Source of the DNA: Huiozyma naganishii CBS 8797
Lineage: Eukaryota; Ascomycota; Saccharomycetes; Saccharomycetales; Saccharomycetaceae
Reading direction: 5' to 3'
Assembly (NCBI RefSeq): GCF_000348985.1
Contig: NC_035928.1
Span: 248,001 to 312,000 of the forward strand
DNA length: 64,000 nt
In this document: piece by piece, positions 49,698 through 61,000 of the stretch
Layout: every line of letters starts with the position of its first letter
Numbering within the stretch: the first letter of the stretch is position 1
Made by a program: the position numbers and the translations under genes
The notes under the pieces: model-generated
The model's database searches: none
Told to the model about the DNA's origin: nothing
What the model saw: only the letters and a program-made list of their open reading frames with translations

Positions 49698-49937
49698 TAT
49701 CTTGCAACAATTTCAAAAGGGCCCTGCCTCTTTGGGAGAACACATGAAAAACCCAAATTTTTTCAAGAAGATTCAAACTTTGACTGGAGCTGGTATTATC
49801 ACATCGCGTCGCACACAACTGGACCAGTCAGTTTAAACAACCATTTGCCCTTCTGTGTAAAATTGAACTCGAAAGCTCAGAGCTATTTTAGTTTCCTTCT
49901 TTTTTTGATGCAATGTATTGATAAACTCCTTGAACTT
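49698..49937 (+). pseudogene. Start-less 80-codon open frame, possible gene relic
   Basis: The frame runs from just after a stop at 49695 to a TAG at 49938-49940 without any early ATG. Its peptide (for example KPKFFQEDSNFDWSWYYH) has a varied, protein-like composition but is not recognised. It stops exactly where the TPN1-derived segment begins. It could be a truncated gene, or chance. Confidence 0.25.
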
Positions 49938-49940
49938 TAG

Positions 49941-50006
49941 ATAACGTTCCTTCCACTGTACATCTGTGCAAGTGACAGGTATAACACGGATAATATGCCG
50001 CAATTG
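49941..50006 (+). pseudogene. Decayed fragment copied from TPN1
   Basis: The 66 bases match TPN1 positions 45340-45425 with few mismatches and one deletion of about 20 bases: shared blocks include ACGTTCCTT, ACTGTACATCTGTGCAAGTGACA and ACACGGATA.TATGCCGC. Direct orientation. The deletion breaks the frame, and no other part of TPN1 is seen, so the copy cannot encode a transporter. Confidence 0.9.
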
Positions 50007-50018
50007 GCGTGTAGTTCT

Positions 50019-50245
50019 TTAAGATTCGCCATTTCAATGGAACGCTTAGTGGCATAATAGTACTTATCGGCTGTCATGGAGGGGTCGGGTCGTAAGGTAG
50101 TGGCTGTACGAGTTTTCTCGCAAATTTTATTGGATGAGCGGGCTTTGCCTCTGGTCATCGTGGGTAGTTAATAGTAAGTTTAAAATTGGCGTGCTAGTAA
50201 GTGGAATGTCAAAATTCGATAAACCATTGAAATGGCGATTCTTAG
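50019..50245. repeat. Inverted repeat with 22-base arms and possible integrase-like relic
   Basis: The left arm (50019-50040, core GATTCGCCATTTCAATGG) and the right arm (50224-50245) are inverse copies matching at 20 of 22 positions, about 180 bases apart. Between them a minus-strand ATG frame from 50158 encodes a peptide with PSMTADKYYYATKR, which recalls a stretch of Ty3/Gypsy integrases. The frame runs on through the TPN1 relic and ends at 49937. A small decayed mobile element is possible. Confidence 0.5.
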
Positions 50246-50495
50246 ATTATCACATATCCATGAGCCTGAAATCAAGACTGCCATGAAAAAGAGCTATTCA
50301 AAGAAGCTTCGAAAACTTTGTTCAGTAGGGGTGTATGTATATTTTAACACATGTTTCAATGAACACCTAGTGATTGTCGTTTAAGCTCGGAAACTTCCCC
50401 TTCCAGTTGTAGGTAACAGATGCTCACAGACTCCTGACGTGATGTCGATAGGCACTGGGCATCACGTGGTTTTCTTTCTCTTGTCGGTGTTCCCC

Positions 50496-50515
50496 TGATG
50501 TAAAAATTAACACGA
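50496..50515 (+). promoter_or_regulatory. a1-alpha2-like operator 3' of IME4
   Basis: TGATGTAAAAATTAACACGA has one exact half-site TGATGTA and, at the proper 6-base spacing, a poor second half (4 of 7 bases of TACATCA). It sits 76 bases past the IME4 stop codon, followed by a TATATTAAA at 50522-50530 pointing into IME4. In S. cerevisiae an a1-alpha2 site 3' of IME4 silences the antisense transcript RME2 in diploids, so the place is right even though the match is partial. Confidence 0.35.
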
Positions 50516-50590
50516 TTTTACTATATTAAAGTAATAAAGATTTGCGACGATGGTTATATATGGGTATTATACGTATAGATATGCCGTATT

Positions 50591-52411
50591 TCAGTTTGAT
50601 GCAAAGGGGCGATGGTCTCTTGGACGACCACACCTGTGGTCTCTCCGTGGGTCCCGTGGGTCCCGCGGCTGGTCCGCGACTTGCTCGCGGTACCTCTCTT
50701 TCACATCTAGCTCATGGATCCGAGTTCCTGTCAATTGGTTGCCAATCGTGAACCATCCGGGGCGGATGTTGTGGTCCCTACCGAAGATCTCCAGTTTCCG
50801 CGCGTGCGGGCCCACGAGCCGCTCGATGATCCCGTACAGCTCGTCCGGCTTGCGACTGGTCTCCCTCGTGGTCGAGACAATGACGTCGATGTCGATGTGC
50901 CGGTTCAGCCAGTGAGGATGCGCCTTCACGCCAACGAGCAAGTGTTCCTTCGAGTGGTTTAGCCAGTGGCCCGTGCGGCCAGTCACAATGGTACGCCCGA
51001 GCTGGTTTGTCTTGATCCAGGATACCTCGTTGACGACCTCGTACCCCCATTTGGCGAGCGACTCCTTCCCAAGCTCTAGTGCACGGCCTGTGACCCACAG
51101 AAAAAGCACACCTTCGTCCTGCAGTTGGTCGAGGGGCAACTCGAGAAGCTCGACATCGTTGCAGGTACCGTAGGGCAAGTTCATGTGGATATTCCACGCT
51201 GGGTCAGCAACGACGACAGAGAATTTGCCCAGCACGCTGAAGTCAAACTTCCGCACGTCGCATTGGATCCATTGCGGGGGTAACGGTTCCTTGCATTGGA
51301 CGGAGCAGCAGTACCCGTGCGTGTACAGGGGAGGAACCGCCGCAGAGGTATTTGCTGCGGCCCGTTCGCTGGCCAATTGCAAAGCTGACTCCGGGATGTA
51401 CTGCAGGTAATGGAGATACCTACAAGAGTTCAGCTTATGGCATGTGTCCAAGTAAGAACAGTCTCCGAGCGTGACGTCCGTCTGCGGTTTTAAGTTCGGG
51501 ATGAAGTGTATGTGCGTCTCCAAACACTGCACGAACTGAGGGTTGTGCTGTTCCGCTTTGGTCAGTTTCGACCACTGCATGGAGACCACCTTGTTGTTGA
51601 CAATGTACGCGAGACCCGTTAGCAACCGCGCGTGCTCGGGATCACCACACACGGAGATGTACTCCTCAAACCGCGTTGTGTACTTGGCACGCTCCCTCGC
51701 CAGTTGGAAACTCACGGGTTCACTCTGCAGGATGTGGTCCAACTTCGCGGACAGTACCTTCACCAACGGCGCAGTATATTCGTCGGCGGCCCTCGCATCC
51801 TTATCGAAGTCCAATGCGTCCATGAGCCTGTCCAGCAACGGCGTTTGCTCGTCAAACAGCGTTTCAGCATCATCATCATCGGAGGCATCAACAGTATCAT
51901 CATGACAATCAACTCTAGCGCCACGGCCACTGTCCTGCAGCAGCTGGCCCTCCAGGATCTGCAGTGCAAACGTATCGATGAACTCAATGACCCACTCGGT
52001 CCCCTGCAACTCCCTGGTCTCCACCAGCACCACCGCATCGCCAGATACCTGCGAGATCGTCCTGACACACTCGAGAAACTCGTCAAACGGCGCGGGCAGC
52101 TTCTGCTTGTTCATCACGTACAGCGAGTGCACGTCCCTGAGCCGCCCGTCCAACGGTTTAGCAAGCAACAGCGCGCTGTTCTCGCCCAAAAACCGCACCA
52201 CGTCAACATCCGCGTCTACTGGTCCCACCATCGTCACCGCTGTGTCAACGCCGCTCTCTCCGTGTCCCTGGACCTCTCTTTCACCTTTCACCGTGTTAGA
52301 TCTCTTCCGGTTCTTCTCGTTATCACTTCGCAATACATTTTTGCAGTGACAGGTGGCACAAGAGACTGACTGTGACGCTACTTCCAGATCACCAGAGAGT
52401 GTAACAGTCAT
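50591..52411 (-). CDS. IME4: mRNA N6-adenosine methyltransferase Ime4
   Basis: This 606-residue MT-A70 enzyme (METTL3 homologue; S. cerevisiae 600) methylates adenosines in mRNA during meiosis and is needed for sporulation. The frame extends to a GTG at 52423, but the ATG at 52411 is preferred. The N-terminal 380 residues are variable and include a Cys/His segment (CSYLDTCHKLNSCRYLHYLQY). The catalytic domain begins with VVADPAWNIHMNLPYGTCND: the DPPW motif reads DPAW at 403-406, as in the S. cerevisiae enzyme. It continues through FLWVTGRALELGKESL, NEVSWIKTNQLGRTIVTGRTGHWLNHSKEHLL and FGRDHNIRPGWFTIGNQL. The C-terminus ends in an Arg/Asp/Pro-rich tail. Divergent from HOS2, as YGL192W is relative to YGL194C. 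Confidence 0.96.
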   Translation of the reverse strand: MTVTLSGDLEVASQSVSCATCHCKNVLRSDNEKNRKRSNTVKGEREVQGHGESGVDTAVTMVGPVDADVDVVRFLGENSALLLAKPLDGRLRDVHSLYVMNKQKLPAPFDEFLECVRTISQVSGDAVVLVETRELQGTEWVIEFIDTFALQILEGQLLQDSGRGARVDCHDDTVDASDDDDAETLFDEQTPLLDRLMDALDFDKDARAADEYTAPLVKVLSAKLDHILQSEPVSFQLARERAKYTTRFEEYISVCGDPEHARLLTGLAYIVNNKVVSMQWSKLTKAEQHNPQFVQCLETHIHFIPNLKPQTDVTLGDCSYLDTCHKLNSCRYLHYLQYIPESALQLASERAAANTSAAVPPLYTHGYCCSVQCKEPLPPQWIQCDVRKFDFSVLGKFSVVVADPAWNIHMNLPYGTCNDVELLELPLDQLQDEGVLFLWVTGRALELGKESLAKWGYEVVNEVSWIKTNQLGRTIVTGRTGHWLNHSKEHLLVGVKAHPHWLNRHIDIDVIVSTTRETSRKPDELYGIIERLVGPHARKLEIFGRDHNIRPGWFTIGNQLTGTRIHELDVKERYREQVADQPRDPRDPRRDHRCGRPRDHRPFASN

Positions 52412-52790
52412 GTATATATACACAGTGGACTGTTCTGCAGGCGGTCGTCAACGTGTTTCACAAGTGTAGCAAGTTATACAACTCTACGTAACTAGTTAAC
52501 AACCCCGATCTCCACGGCACTTCAAACGGGGATAACTCGCCCTATAGCGACCGGATCACCTCGTGGCAAAGACCAAACCGCATTGTCTCTCTGGACCCGC
52601 TCCAACTGAATTAACTATAGACGCGGAACCGAACTACATTGGGGGACACCGGCACAGTTCGTCTTGTTCAGTTGAACATCGAGTATTTATTTTGTGTCAC
52701 AAAAAACTCGTTTTGAAACTTCGTCAAACGACTTCTCACCAACTTCCACTACTTTGAACAACCACATCCCAGAGCTGTACCGTGTTTGTG
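52412..52790. promoter_or_regulatory. IME4/HOS2 divergent promoter
   Basis: These 379 bases separate the two start codons. AT-rich tracts and a TATATATA run at 52411-52418, right at the IME4 start, can be seen. No Gcn4, MCB or URS1 site was recognised, and no gene. Confidence 0.45.
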
Positions 52791-54146
52791 ATGGATGAGG
52801 GGACGTTTACTTACGACAGGAAAACTGCGGACTTGCTGCCGCAGTTTGAGCTTGGTGCGGCGCGGCCCCTACGGGTGTCGTACCATTTCAATCCGAAGGT
52901 GTCGCACTACCACTACGGCGTGAAGCACCCTATGAAGCCGTTCCGGCTGATGCTGACTGACCATTTGGTGTCTGGGTACGGTATGCACAAAGTGATGGAC
53001 CTGTACGAGACGCGCGCTGCGACCAACGACGAACTTACGGAGTTTCACACGGAGGATTACGTGCACTTCTTGCAGAAAGTGTCGCCGGACAACTTGGGTA
53101 AACTGCCGCGCGGGACGCTCGAGAAGTTCAACATCGGAGACGACTGTCCCATTTTCCAGAACCTGTATGACTACGCGACGCTGTACACGGGGGCGTCGCT
53201 CGATGCCACGCGGAAACTGATCAATGGGCAGAGCGATATTGCGATCAATTGGTCCGGCGGGTTGCATCACGCGAAGAAGAACAGCCCGTCAGGGTTCTGT
53301 TACGTTAACGACATTGTGCTCTCCATTGTGAACCTGCTGCGATACCACCCTCGCGTGCTCTACATTGACATCGACCTCCACCATGGTGACGGTGTCCAGG
53401 AGGCGTTCTACACCACGGATAGGGTGTACACCATCTCCTTCCACAAATACAACGGCGATTTTTTTCCAGGAACGGGGGACATCGACGAGACAGGGTGCGA
53501 CGCAGGTGAACGCTTCGCACTGAACGTGCCCCTTGAGGACGGGATAGACGACGATTCGTACATAAACCTGTTCAAATCCGTGATAGGCCCGCTCATCACC
53601 GCGTACAACCCAACGGTGATCATCCAACAGTGCGGTGCGGACTCCCTGGGACACGACAGGCTCGGGTGTTTTAATCTAAACATCAAGGCGCACGGCGAAT
53701 GCGTCAAGTTCGTCAAATCTTTTGGGATCCCCATGCTCGTTGTAGGCGGCGGTGGATACACACCGAGAAATGTGTCCCGTCTTTGGGCCTATGAGACTGG
53801 GGTCCTCAACGATGTGATCCTGCCCAAGGATCTCCCGGAGGGACTTTCCTTCAAAAATTTCTTCGGACCCGACTACAGTCTGTACCCTGTCCTCGACGAC
53901 CTTTACGAGAACAAAAACTCAAAAAAGTACCTAGAAGATACCAGGATACGGTGCCTCGAAAATATACGATACTTACAGGGTGCTCCGAGCGTACGCTGCG
54001 ACGCAGACGTGATTCCCTCTCAGGATATCAGTGCACTGACTGAGGAGGAGGAAAAACAGATACAGGAAATGAACGAGGAACGCAACGATTTGTGGAGACT
54101 CGAACAAATGGAAAAGGACAGTAACAAGGTGGGAGAATTTGTATAA
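52791..54146 (+). CDS. HOS2: Class I histone deacetylase Hos2
   Basis: This 451-residue zinc hydrolase (S. cerevisiae 452) is the catalytic subunit of the Set3 complex, which deacetylates histones H3 and H4 in transcribed genes and restrains meiotic genes. The frame opens at GTG 52782, but ATG 52791 matches the known N-terminus. Class I features are all there: catalytic His pair in [19 protein letters not shown], metal ligands in [18 protein letters not shown], the segment [17 protein letters not shown] and the tyrosine loop in [21 protein letters not shown] charged tail ends the protein. Codons are strongly G/C-ending. The neighbours are IME4 and the YGL194C-A homologue. Confidence 0.98.
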   Translation: MDEGTFTYDRKTADLLPQFELGAARPLRVSYHFNPKVSHYHYGVKHPMKPFRLMLTDHLVSGYGMHKVMDLYETRAATNDELTEFHTEDYVHFLQKVSPDNLGKLPRGTLEKFNIGDDCPIFQNLYDYATLYTGASLDATRKLINGQSDIAINWSGGLHHAKKNSPSGFCYVNDIVLSIVNLLRYHPRVLYIDIDLHHGDGVQEAFYTTDRVYTISFHKYNGDFFPGTGDIDETGCDAGERFALNVPLEDGIDDDSYINLFKSVIGPLITAYNPTVIIQQCGADSLGHDRLGCFNLNIKAHGECVKFVKSFGIPMLVVGGGGYTPRNVSRLWAYETGVLNDVILPKDLPEGLSFKNFFGPDYSLYPVLDDLYENKNSKKYLEDTRIRCLENIRYLQGAPSVRCDADVIPSQDISALTEEEEKQIQEMNEERNDLWRLEQMEKDSNKVGEFV

Positions 54147-54675
54147 CCCATGTATACGTGTTATGGAGACATTTGTGCGGTGTCATTCTGATTCATCGGC
54201 GATGGTGCCCCTCTCCGTGTAATATATTAATGACTCGTTACTACAGGCAACACAGTGCAGTGGAACACGCTTAATCTGACATTTGAGGGGGGTCGTGAAG
54301 CATGTGGACGGCCGTAACGTCCGAAACGTAAATAGACTTGCAAGGTATTTGTTTCGGTATCATTCGACACAATCTTCAGATGCCAAATCTCTGAATGAAG
54401 ATACCAATCAAGAGCACGTTATATAACTACGTATACGTTGTAAAAGTAAATATCAAACTGGACTGCGCTTATTAATCAGTCATAATGACGTTCCCTAATT
54501 ACAGATTCATCTGTTTCAAATTTGAAACTTTGGGTAAAATATGAACAATTTCAAGGTCTAATTTAAACAGACAGCGAAGAAATATATAAAAGAGAAAGAG
54601 AGAGCCAAGTAGAAACCGGTCTCATCTTGTTCAAACCAACGCTTTATCGACCCAATACCCGAGGACAGACTCGTG
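54147..54675. other. HOS2/YGL194C-A spacer
   Basis: These 529 AT-rich bases contain the HOS2 3' end, with a TATATTAATG-like 3'-end signal near 54222, and the promoter of the small gene that follows, with a tatataaaag TATA box at about 54582. No further gene is seen. The base composition changes sharply from the G/C-ending codons of HOS2 to AT-rich sequence here. Confidence 0.55.
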
Positions 54676-54903
54676 ATGGATCCGAAACTTCGTAACACTC
54701 TTAAATGGATAACACAGATTCAACTGCTCGTTTTGCTATTCGGCATCTTGATAAAGATCACGGATAGGTATTTGCTGAACAGTATATGCTTCTGGGTGCT
54801 CCGATATCCCGATACAAGTGGGAACAACATTCTCTGGTGGCAACGGTTTTCTACCACAGAGAGACTCGGCTGGCGATTCATTGATTATGTTGAATCAAAG
54901 TGA
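54676..54903 (+). CDS. Small conserved protein, YGL194C-A homologue
   Basis: A 75-residue protein of unknown function. The frame starts at GTG 54673 but ATG 54676 is taken as the start. One hydrophobic helix is clear at about residues 13-28 (IQLLVLLFGILIKITDR), flanked by charged residues, so it is probably a single-pass membrane protein. The C-terminal half has several tryptophans (WVLRYP, WWQRF, WRFIDY). S. cerevisiae has a small uncharacterised gene, YGL194C-A (about 80 residues), between HOS2 and GCN1 on the same strand, and place, size and orientation agree. A TATA box about 95 bases upstream supports expression. Confidence 0.7.
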   Translation: MDPKLRNTLKWITQIQLLVLLFGILIKITDRYLLNSICFWVLRYPDTSGNNILWWQRFSTTERLGWRFIDYVESK

Positions 54904-55098
54904 CCCTTCAGGCAAAACAGATATGAAACAAGCGGATACAAACCTAATCCAGCAGATATAGCAACGAACTTCAAACATGTGAAGGGCCCAATTTCCAGGA
55001 ACAAAACCAGACGGAGTTGTTCGGTCACAAACATTGATACAAATAGTAATATGTATACATAATATACAGAATATAACAAAATGCTGAACGCAAAACGT

Positions 55099-58000
55099 TC
55101 ACACAGCATCCGGGTTTAGTTCAACACCACCAACAGCCCAGATCTCAGTCTCATCCTCGAACCTGTCACTGTACAACGTTTCCGCATCACCACCGTCAGC
55201 GATTCTTTCTCTTTCAACGTTGGCTAGTCTCTTACCAACCCTCTTCGTGTAGTCACCAATGGACCTCAATTGAATCGTGGTGTTAGCCACAGTATCAACA
55301 CTGGCAGTACCACCAGCAGATAACTGTTCAAACCACCCTTGGAATGTCTCCATGTCGGGCTCCTCAATCAGCTTGAATATGGCCAAATATGCCTTCTCTG
55401 CGGCAAGCTTGATTGGAATAACGGGATCACGCAGACAAGCAAACACAGATGGGCCCAAAATGTCCAAGTAAGGCTTGACACAAACATCAAATTTGAATCT
55501 TGCGACAGTTCTAGTGACTACCAAACATAGTCTTCTAGTATCACTAGAGTTGCTAACTGGCCGGATCATCGCAAGAGACAAAATGTTGGTCAACTTTGCG
55601 ATATTTTCCTCAGAAAGAATTAGGACAGAATTGCACTCCACTTTCGACTTCGGAGACTTAGTCTCGTTAATCAGAAGCAGCATCTTACCAGCAGCAATAA
55701 CACCGTTATCACTGAAGTAAACGTCAGAGGAGTTGATCGAGCTAATGATGTAATCAACAAAGTGACTCACCATTGATTCTTGGAAGATATGGCCTGGCGC
55801 ATCGCTTAGGAAAGAGTTTACAGTCAAAATGGCGAACTTACCCGAGTTGCCCTCTAATGAAACATCCAAGACTTTGTCCTTCAAAATGTGTGCTGCCTCT
55901 TCGCTGGATAAGATCTCAGACAAAGAGCCAATTAACTTAGCATATGCAATGGCCATCTTATCGTTACTCACTAGCATTTCTTCTTCAACTAAGTTGACGA
56001 TGTTTGATTTCGATGTTTCATTCAACTTCGAACCAGCTTTAGTAACAACTTCCAGCAAGGCCTTCAACATTGCTGTTTTGACACCCTCATCAGAGGTTTG
56101 CTTCGTACCACTGACCAACTCAATTACCAGTGGATCAACACGAGGTTGATACTCAATCAAGGTACCCAGTGCTTTAGCAGCACGCAAACGCAGGGTTTCA
56201 TTGGTGGAATCAGATAAGGATTTCACAAATGTCCTTTGCAATTGAGGGATGAATGGTCTCAAAAATTGTGGGATCTTCATAAACAGAATATTCAATGCAA
56301 AGAGAATAGCAGCCTTGATATCACTGCTGAATCTTTCCCCAACAACACGAATTAGAGGACCTGTGATGACACTAACAAACGGTTTTAAATTAGCCGAAGG
56401 CGTCTTGGAAACAACGTCCGCAATCGCCAAAGCAGAGGCCTCACGCTCATCATTCGAACCATACATCAAACCATGCAAAAAGATTGGCAGAACACAGTTG
56501 GGGCCTCTTGGTAAGGTAAAGGCGGCCAAGTCACTGCGTGGAGTTCCGACCATCGCTAAGCTTTGTTTAGCTGGTTTAACTAATCTCTCCAACATAGCCT
56601 TGTCTTGCTTCTTCAGCAAAACAGTCAACGCATCACAATTACCCTTCACAACTCTTGGGTCCTTGTCATCCATAAACAATATAGCATTACTGACAAAGTC
56701 AGGAACATACACGTCCAAATTCAAAACTGTTTTTTCGAAGAAGTTTGGTAGGCGATCCAAAACTGCAATACGCTTTTCCATGTTTTCGTTCTTCAGCAAA
56801 GCCATTATCTGCTGCATCAGAGGATGCAACCCTTCTTCTTCTGTAACCGACAAGAATACCTTGTCCATAGCATTGTTCAAAGACTCACGCTCTTCTTCAG
56901 AGGTAGAAGAGACGATGGCATCGACTAACGAGTTTACTACAACCGACAAACGTTTGTACAGCGCTGAACCAGCAACTTCGGCTAACGACCCCAAGGCGGA
57001 TGCTCTGAACGAGTCTATTGGTGGAGCCAGTAGGGTTGGAATCAAAACCGGGAAGATAACTTCTGATTTTGTGGACATAATGTCTTGAAGACCCAACAGA
57101 GCATTTTCCGACTTTTCGGAAGTACCCAGCATGTTCAAAAGGTAAGGAATGACCTCATCAATAGCAACCTTACCAGCAACCGTTTGGAATGCGTCAAAGG
57201 AGGCTGCAGCCGCCTGTCTGACCGACTTACTACTATCAATCAATGTTTGACGAATAATGTTGACAATGATTGGGAAGAACTCTTCCAAGGCATCTGTATT
57301 CGAAGATTCAATCAATTCATACAGCGCGATACAAACACCTTGTCTGGAATCAGGATTGGTGGCATCTGCCACTGACTCATCTAAAGTAGGTAGCAATTGA
57401 GACAGAGCATTCCCACCGACACGACGGACCATATCACCTAGTGTCTGAGCAGCAATGTTACGCAAAGAGCTAGACGAGGACGCCAAGTTAGTGACGATCA
57501 TCACAGTCAAAGTTGGGAGAACCTCTCTGATAACACGAGGAGTATTTGGCACCAACGCCTTCCAGATATCAACAGTAGAAGCACGGACAATACCCGACGA
57601 GTCGTTTCTGCACACAAACAAGGCAGCCAAAACTCTGTCACGGCGGTCTTGACCCAGGATGTCAACAATCTTGTTTGAAACTTCTCCGTGATACTCACCA
57701 TCTTCGTCAGAAAATTCATTTCTTGAAGAGATACCAGTAACCTGGAACAACAATTCTCCTGTTAGCTGAACAGAAGACAAACGGATCCGCTCATTTTCAT
57801 CAAACATACCCCTCTCCAGTTCAGGTAACAGTAAGTCAATAGCCTTGGAGGCGTAATTCTTGACAAGCAATTTACCAGCTTTCAGCGCAGTGTCGCGAAT
57901 ATTTTCGTCAACGTCAGCAAGGCCAGCCAGAATGGGTTGAATAATTTGATTAATGTATGGGGCAAATTGAGCACCAAAGCAGATTGGGATAAATAACAAC

Positions 58001-61000
58001 AAGGGCGCATAACCTTCTCTAACATACGAGCGGTAACTGGAAACCCCACTTAAGATTGTTGGCAACAGTTCTTCTAGCTTGGACAAACCTAAACCACTTA
58101 TAACTTCAGCCAAAGCTTGAGCGGAACCCAAGCGATCACCCGCTTTTGTTTCGTCACTCAAAGTATCCAACAGACGAGGAATCAAATCTGGGAATTGCTC
58201 TTCACCTAATCTTTCCACTAAAGCACCAAGTGCACGAGCAGCTGTGGCTCTGGTATTTGGAACAGGATCTACCATAGCAATCTCTACTTCATCTATCAAT
58301 TGCTGTAGATATGGCAATAAATCCTTTGTATCTACCAGAATAGCCATGTTCCCGACAATTTTACAGGCCTTTCTCTTGGTGTTTGCTGACCTTTCGTGCA
58401 TACCACGATGAATAACATGGATGATCAAAGCCAAAGATGGCCCATCGATGTAATGAACAAACTGGGTCTGGATCAACGCATCCAATGCATCTTCCGTATA
58501 CTTCGTAGGATCGCCAATGGCCTTGATAAGAACTGGAACCATTTGTTGGATTTCAGGGTTTCTGATAACTTCACCAAAACGTTTTAATGATTCGTCTGCA
58601 GCCTTACGAACCTCTTTATGTGAGTCGTTCAAGACACCAACGATCTGAGGAACAATGGTTGACAGAGATGCAGAAAGTTGCGTAGGATCCAAATACGCCA
58701 TATTACCCAACAGTTCAACAGAACCCCTCTTCGTCCGCCATGCAATTTCATCCAAGTTTGAAATGGCCACTGGAATCAATTTTGTAACACCATAACTGGT
58801 AGTATGGGCCATAATGACCTTTGTTGCTTGAGCTGTTGCGTCACGGACTTCTGGAACAGAATCCCCAAGATTCTTCAAAATATTTGGCAATATTTCAATG
58901 ATGTAGGGTTCAAAGTACTCCTCTAGAGATAGCGACAGATATTCGAATAAGTACGCAACAGATTGACGGCGTTTGGGTTCCTTCTTGTCTTCAGCGGCTT
59001 CGATTAAATTACGAATGATATCAAACTCAGACAAAGCCAGAATACCGTAACCTTTCACCAGACCCGCAATACCCCACGCGGCACCTTTTTTAACACTAGT
59101 AGGTAGGTTAGGATCTAGAAGTTTTGACATCAAATCGTTGATATGGCTTTCGACATTATCCCTAAATTGAGAAACCAACGGAGAAATACAAGCAGAAACC
59201 GCCTGCTGGACCTCTGAAGACGGAGTATCCAGCGTAGCTAATAGTCTATCAACGATGGTGTGGATTCTCGGGTCATCTTTTTGCAAATGCCTCGCTAACG
59301 TACCATACAAAATAATGACATTTTCTTTGATAGTCGTAGACGTTTTAGAAGTTAGGGATTGTTCAAAAATCGGAATCAGTTCCTCGGATTTTTCAGCTCC
59401 ATGCAGAGCAATAACTTCAATCCCTGCTTCCTTCATTTCTTGACGAACTAGAGCCGAAGTGTCACCAAGAGGACCATCCTGAATCAGAAACTTGATAATA
59501 TCTACCACATCTTCAGTGTCATCCTTCAAGCCGACACTTAGTTCCTTCAAAGCAATGGCTGCTGTACTTCTATCCTGCCACGTATCTTTACGGTCGGACG
59601 CACTGATAGTAACCAAACCGAACTCATCGATAACGTCTTCCAAGGGTTTGGCTTTCCCTTTGTAAAAATCCATGAGCATACCAATGCTGCTTTTCAGGAG
59701 TGCACTGTCCTCCTTTTCCAGAGCAAATGTGGCCGCGGCGTAAGCTCTAGCAACAAATAAACGAAGGCCACTATCATCCTTATCAAAGAAGTTTAACAAA
59801 GACTTTAACAGTTCTTCAGTGACAGTGAAGTGACTGAACTCCCAAATAAAATCAGCCAATTCACGGTTACCTGCATCCGATTCAAACCTACAGATGAAAA
59901 CCTCAGGTGACCATTTCATGTACGGTTCAAGTTCAAATTCATTGTCCAAGGTCTCCAAAACAGTGGCGCGGACAAAGGGGTTGGGTGATAATAAATGCGA
60001 TAATATGATAGCCAGATCGTCCTTAGTTGGGGATATTGAAATGCTTTGACATAATGCGTTGAAACAATCCTTGGCAAATTTTGCCTTGGAAGCCAGCCCC
60101 AACAAAGAGAGCAGAACACCAATAATGGGAACTCTAGGAATTGAGGAATCCTGGAACGCCTGTGCGTGAATTGAAATAATTTCCATAGCCAATAACAAAT
60201 GTTCCTCTTCTTTGTCTTCTTCCACAAACTCTGTTCTGTGAACAGGCTTACTAGCGTTCTTCAGGGCGACTGCCATACCCTCGTGTAAGACGTTGATCAA
60301 CAAAGGCAGCAAGTAGGTCAAGCTAATAGAATCTAGGGCATTTTGGTTAGCAACAAATTTTATTCTGAACAAAACTCTTGATACAAGTTCAGTTAGTGAT
60401 TCTTGCATATAGTTTTCTGAAATGTTGGCCACTTTATGGACACGTAGAATTGCTAAACCAATGAATAATCTAGTACTATCTAGTCTGTCAGACACATTAG
60501 ACGAGACATTCAAGAATGCATCATTGACTGCACCATCCACTAGCTTAGAAGATAGTTCGATCTGTGCCAACTCTAATAATTTGGTGATGGCAGTTGGAAA
60601 CCATGTCTGTATACCGTTGTCCACCATGAGCGCGTCTTTACTCAAATAGTTGATCAACTGAATACCACGCTTGATTTTCGATACTGCAGCTGATATTTCA
60701 GATCTTATGGTCGATTCCTTTTTCAATTGTTCATTTACCAGAACCTGTTGTTCTTTGGTATATTTCTTAGCAGTCTTCATCGCTTGCTTCTTTTTTATGC
60801 TTTCTTCCCACTTTAGAGTTTCGTAGTCCTTGGAGTTTTTATCTGCCAGTTTGCTGGCCGTTTGTTTATCTACAACATCAATGACCATGGTTCCTTCTTC
60901 CCCTTTCCAGATTTCCAGATCGGTAGTGGTGTACTTGGTAATGTCTTTGGTTGCTAGATCAGATTCAATGGTCTTTACCAGTAATGGGGCCATTGCCTTA

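Larger units (their letters stand above)
49435..50590. other. COX13-IME4 spacer, a mosaic of relics
   Basis: This 1156-base region has the COX13 promoter at its left end and the IME4 3' flank at its right. Between them lie an 80-codon open frame with no start, a decayed copy of part of TPN1, an inverted repeat and an a1-alpha2-like site, listed separately. The two flanking genes are both transcribed leftward. Confidence 0.6.

Noticed and set aside
51632..52369. 245-codon frame antisense to IME4
   Set aside because: The antisense RNA RME2 could run here, but the peptide has no gene-like features and the frame follows from IME4 codon bias.
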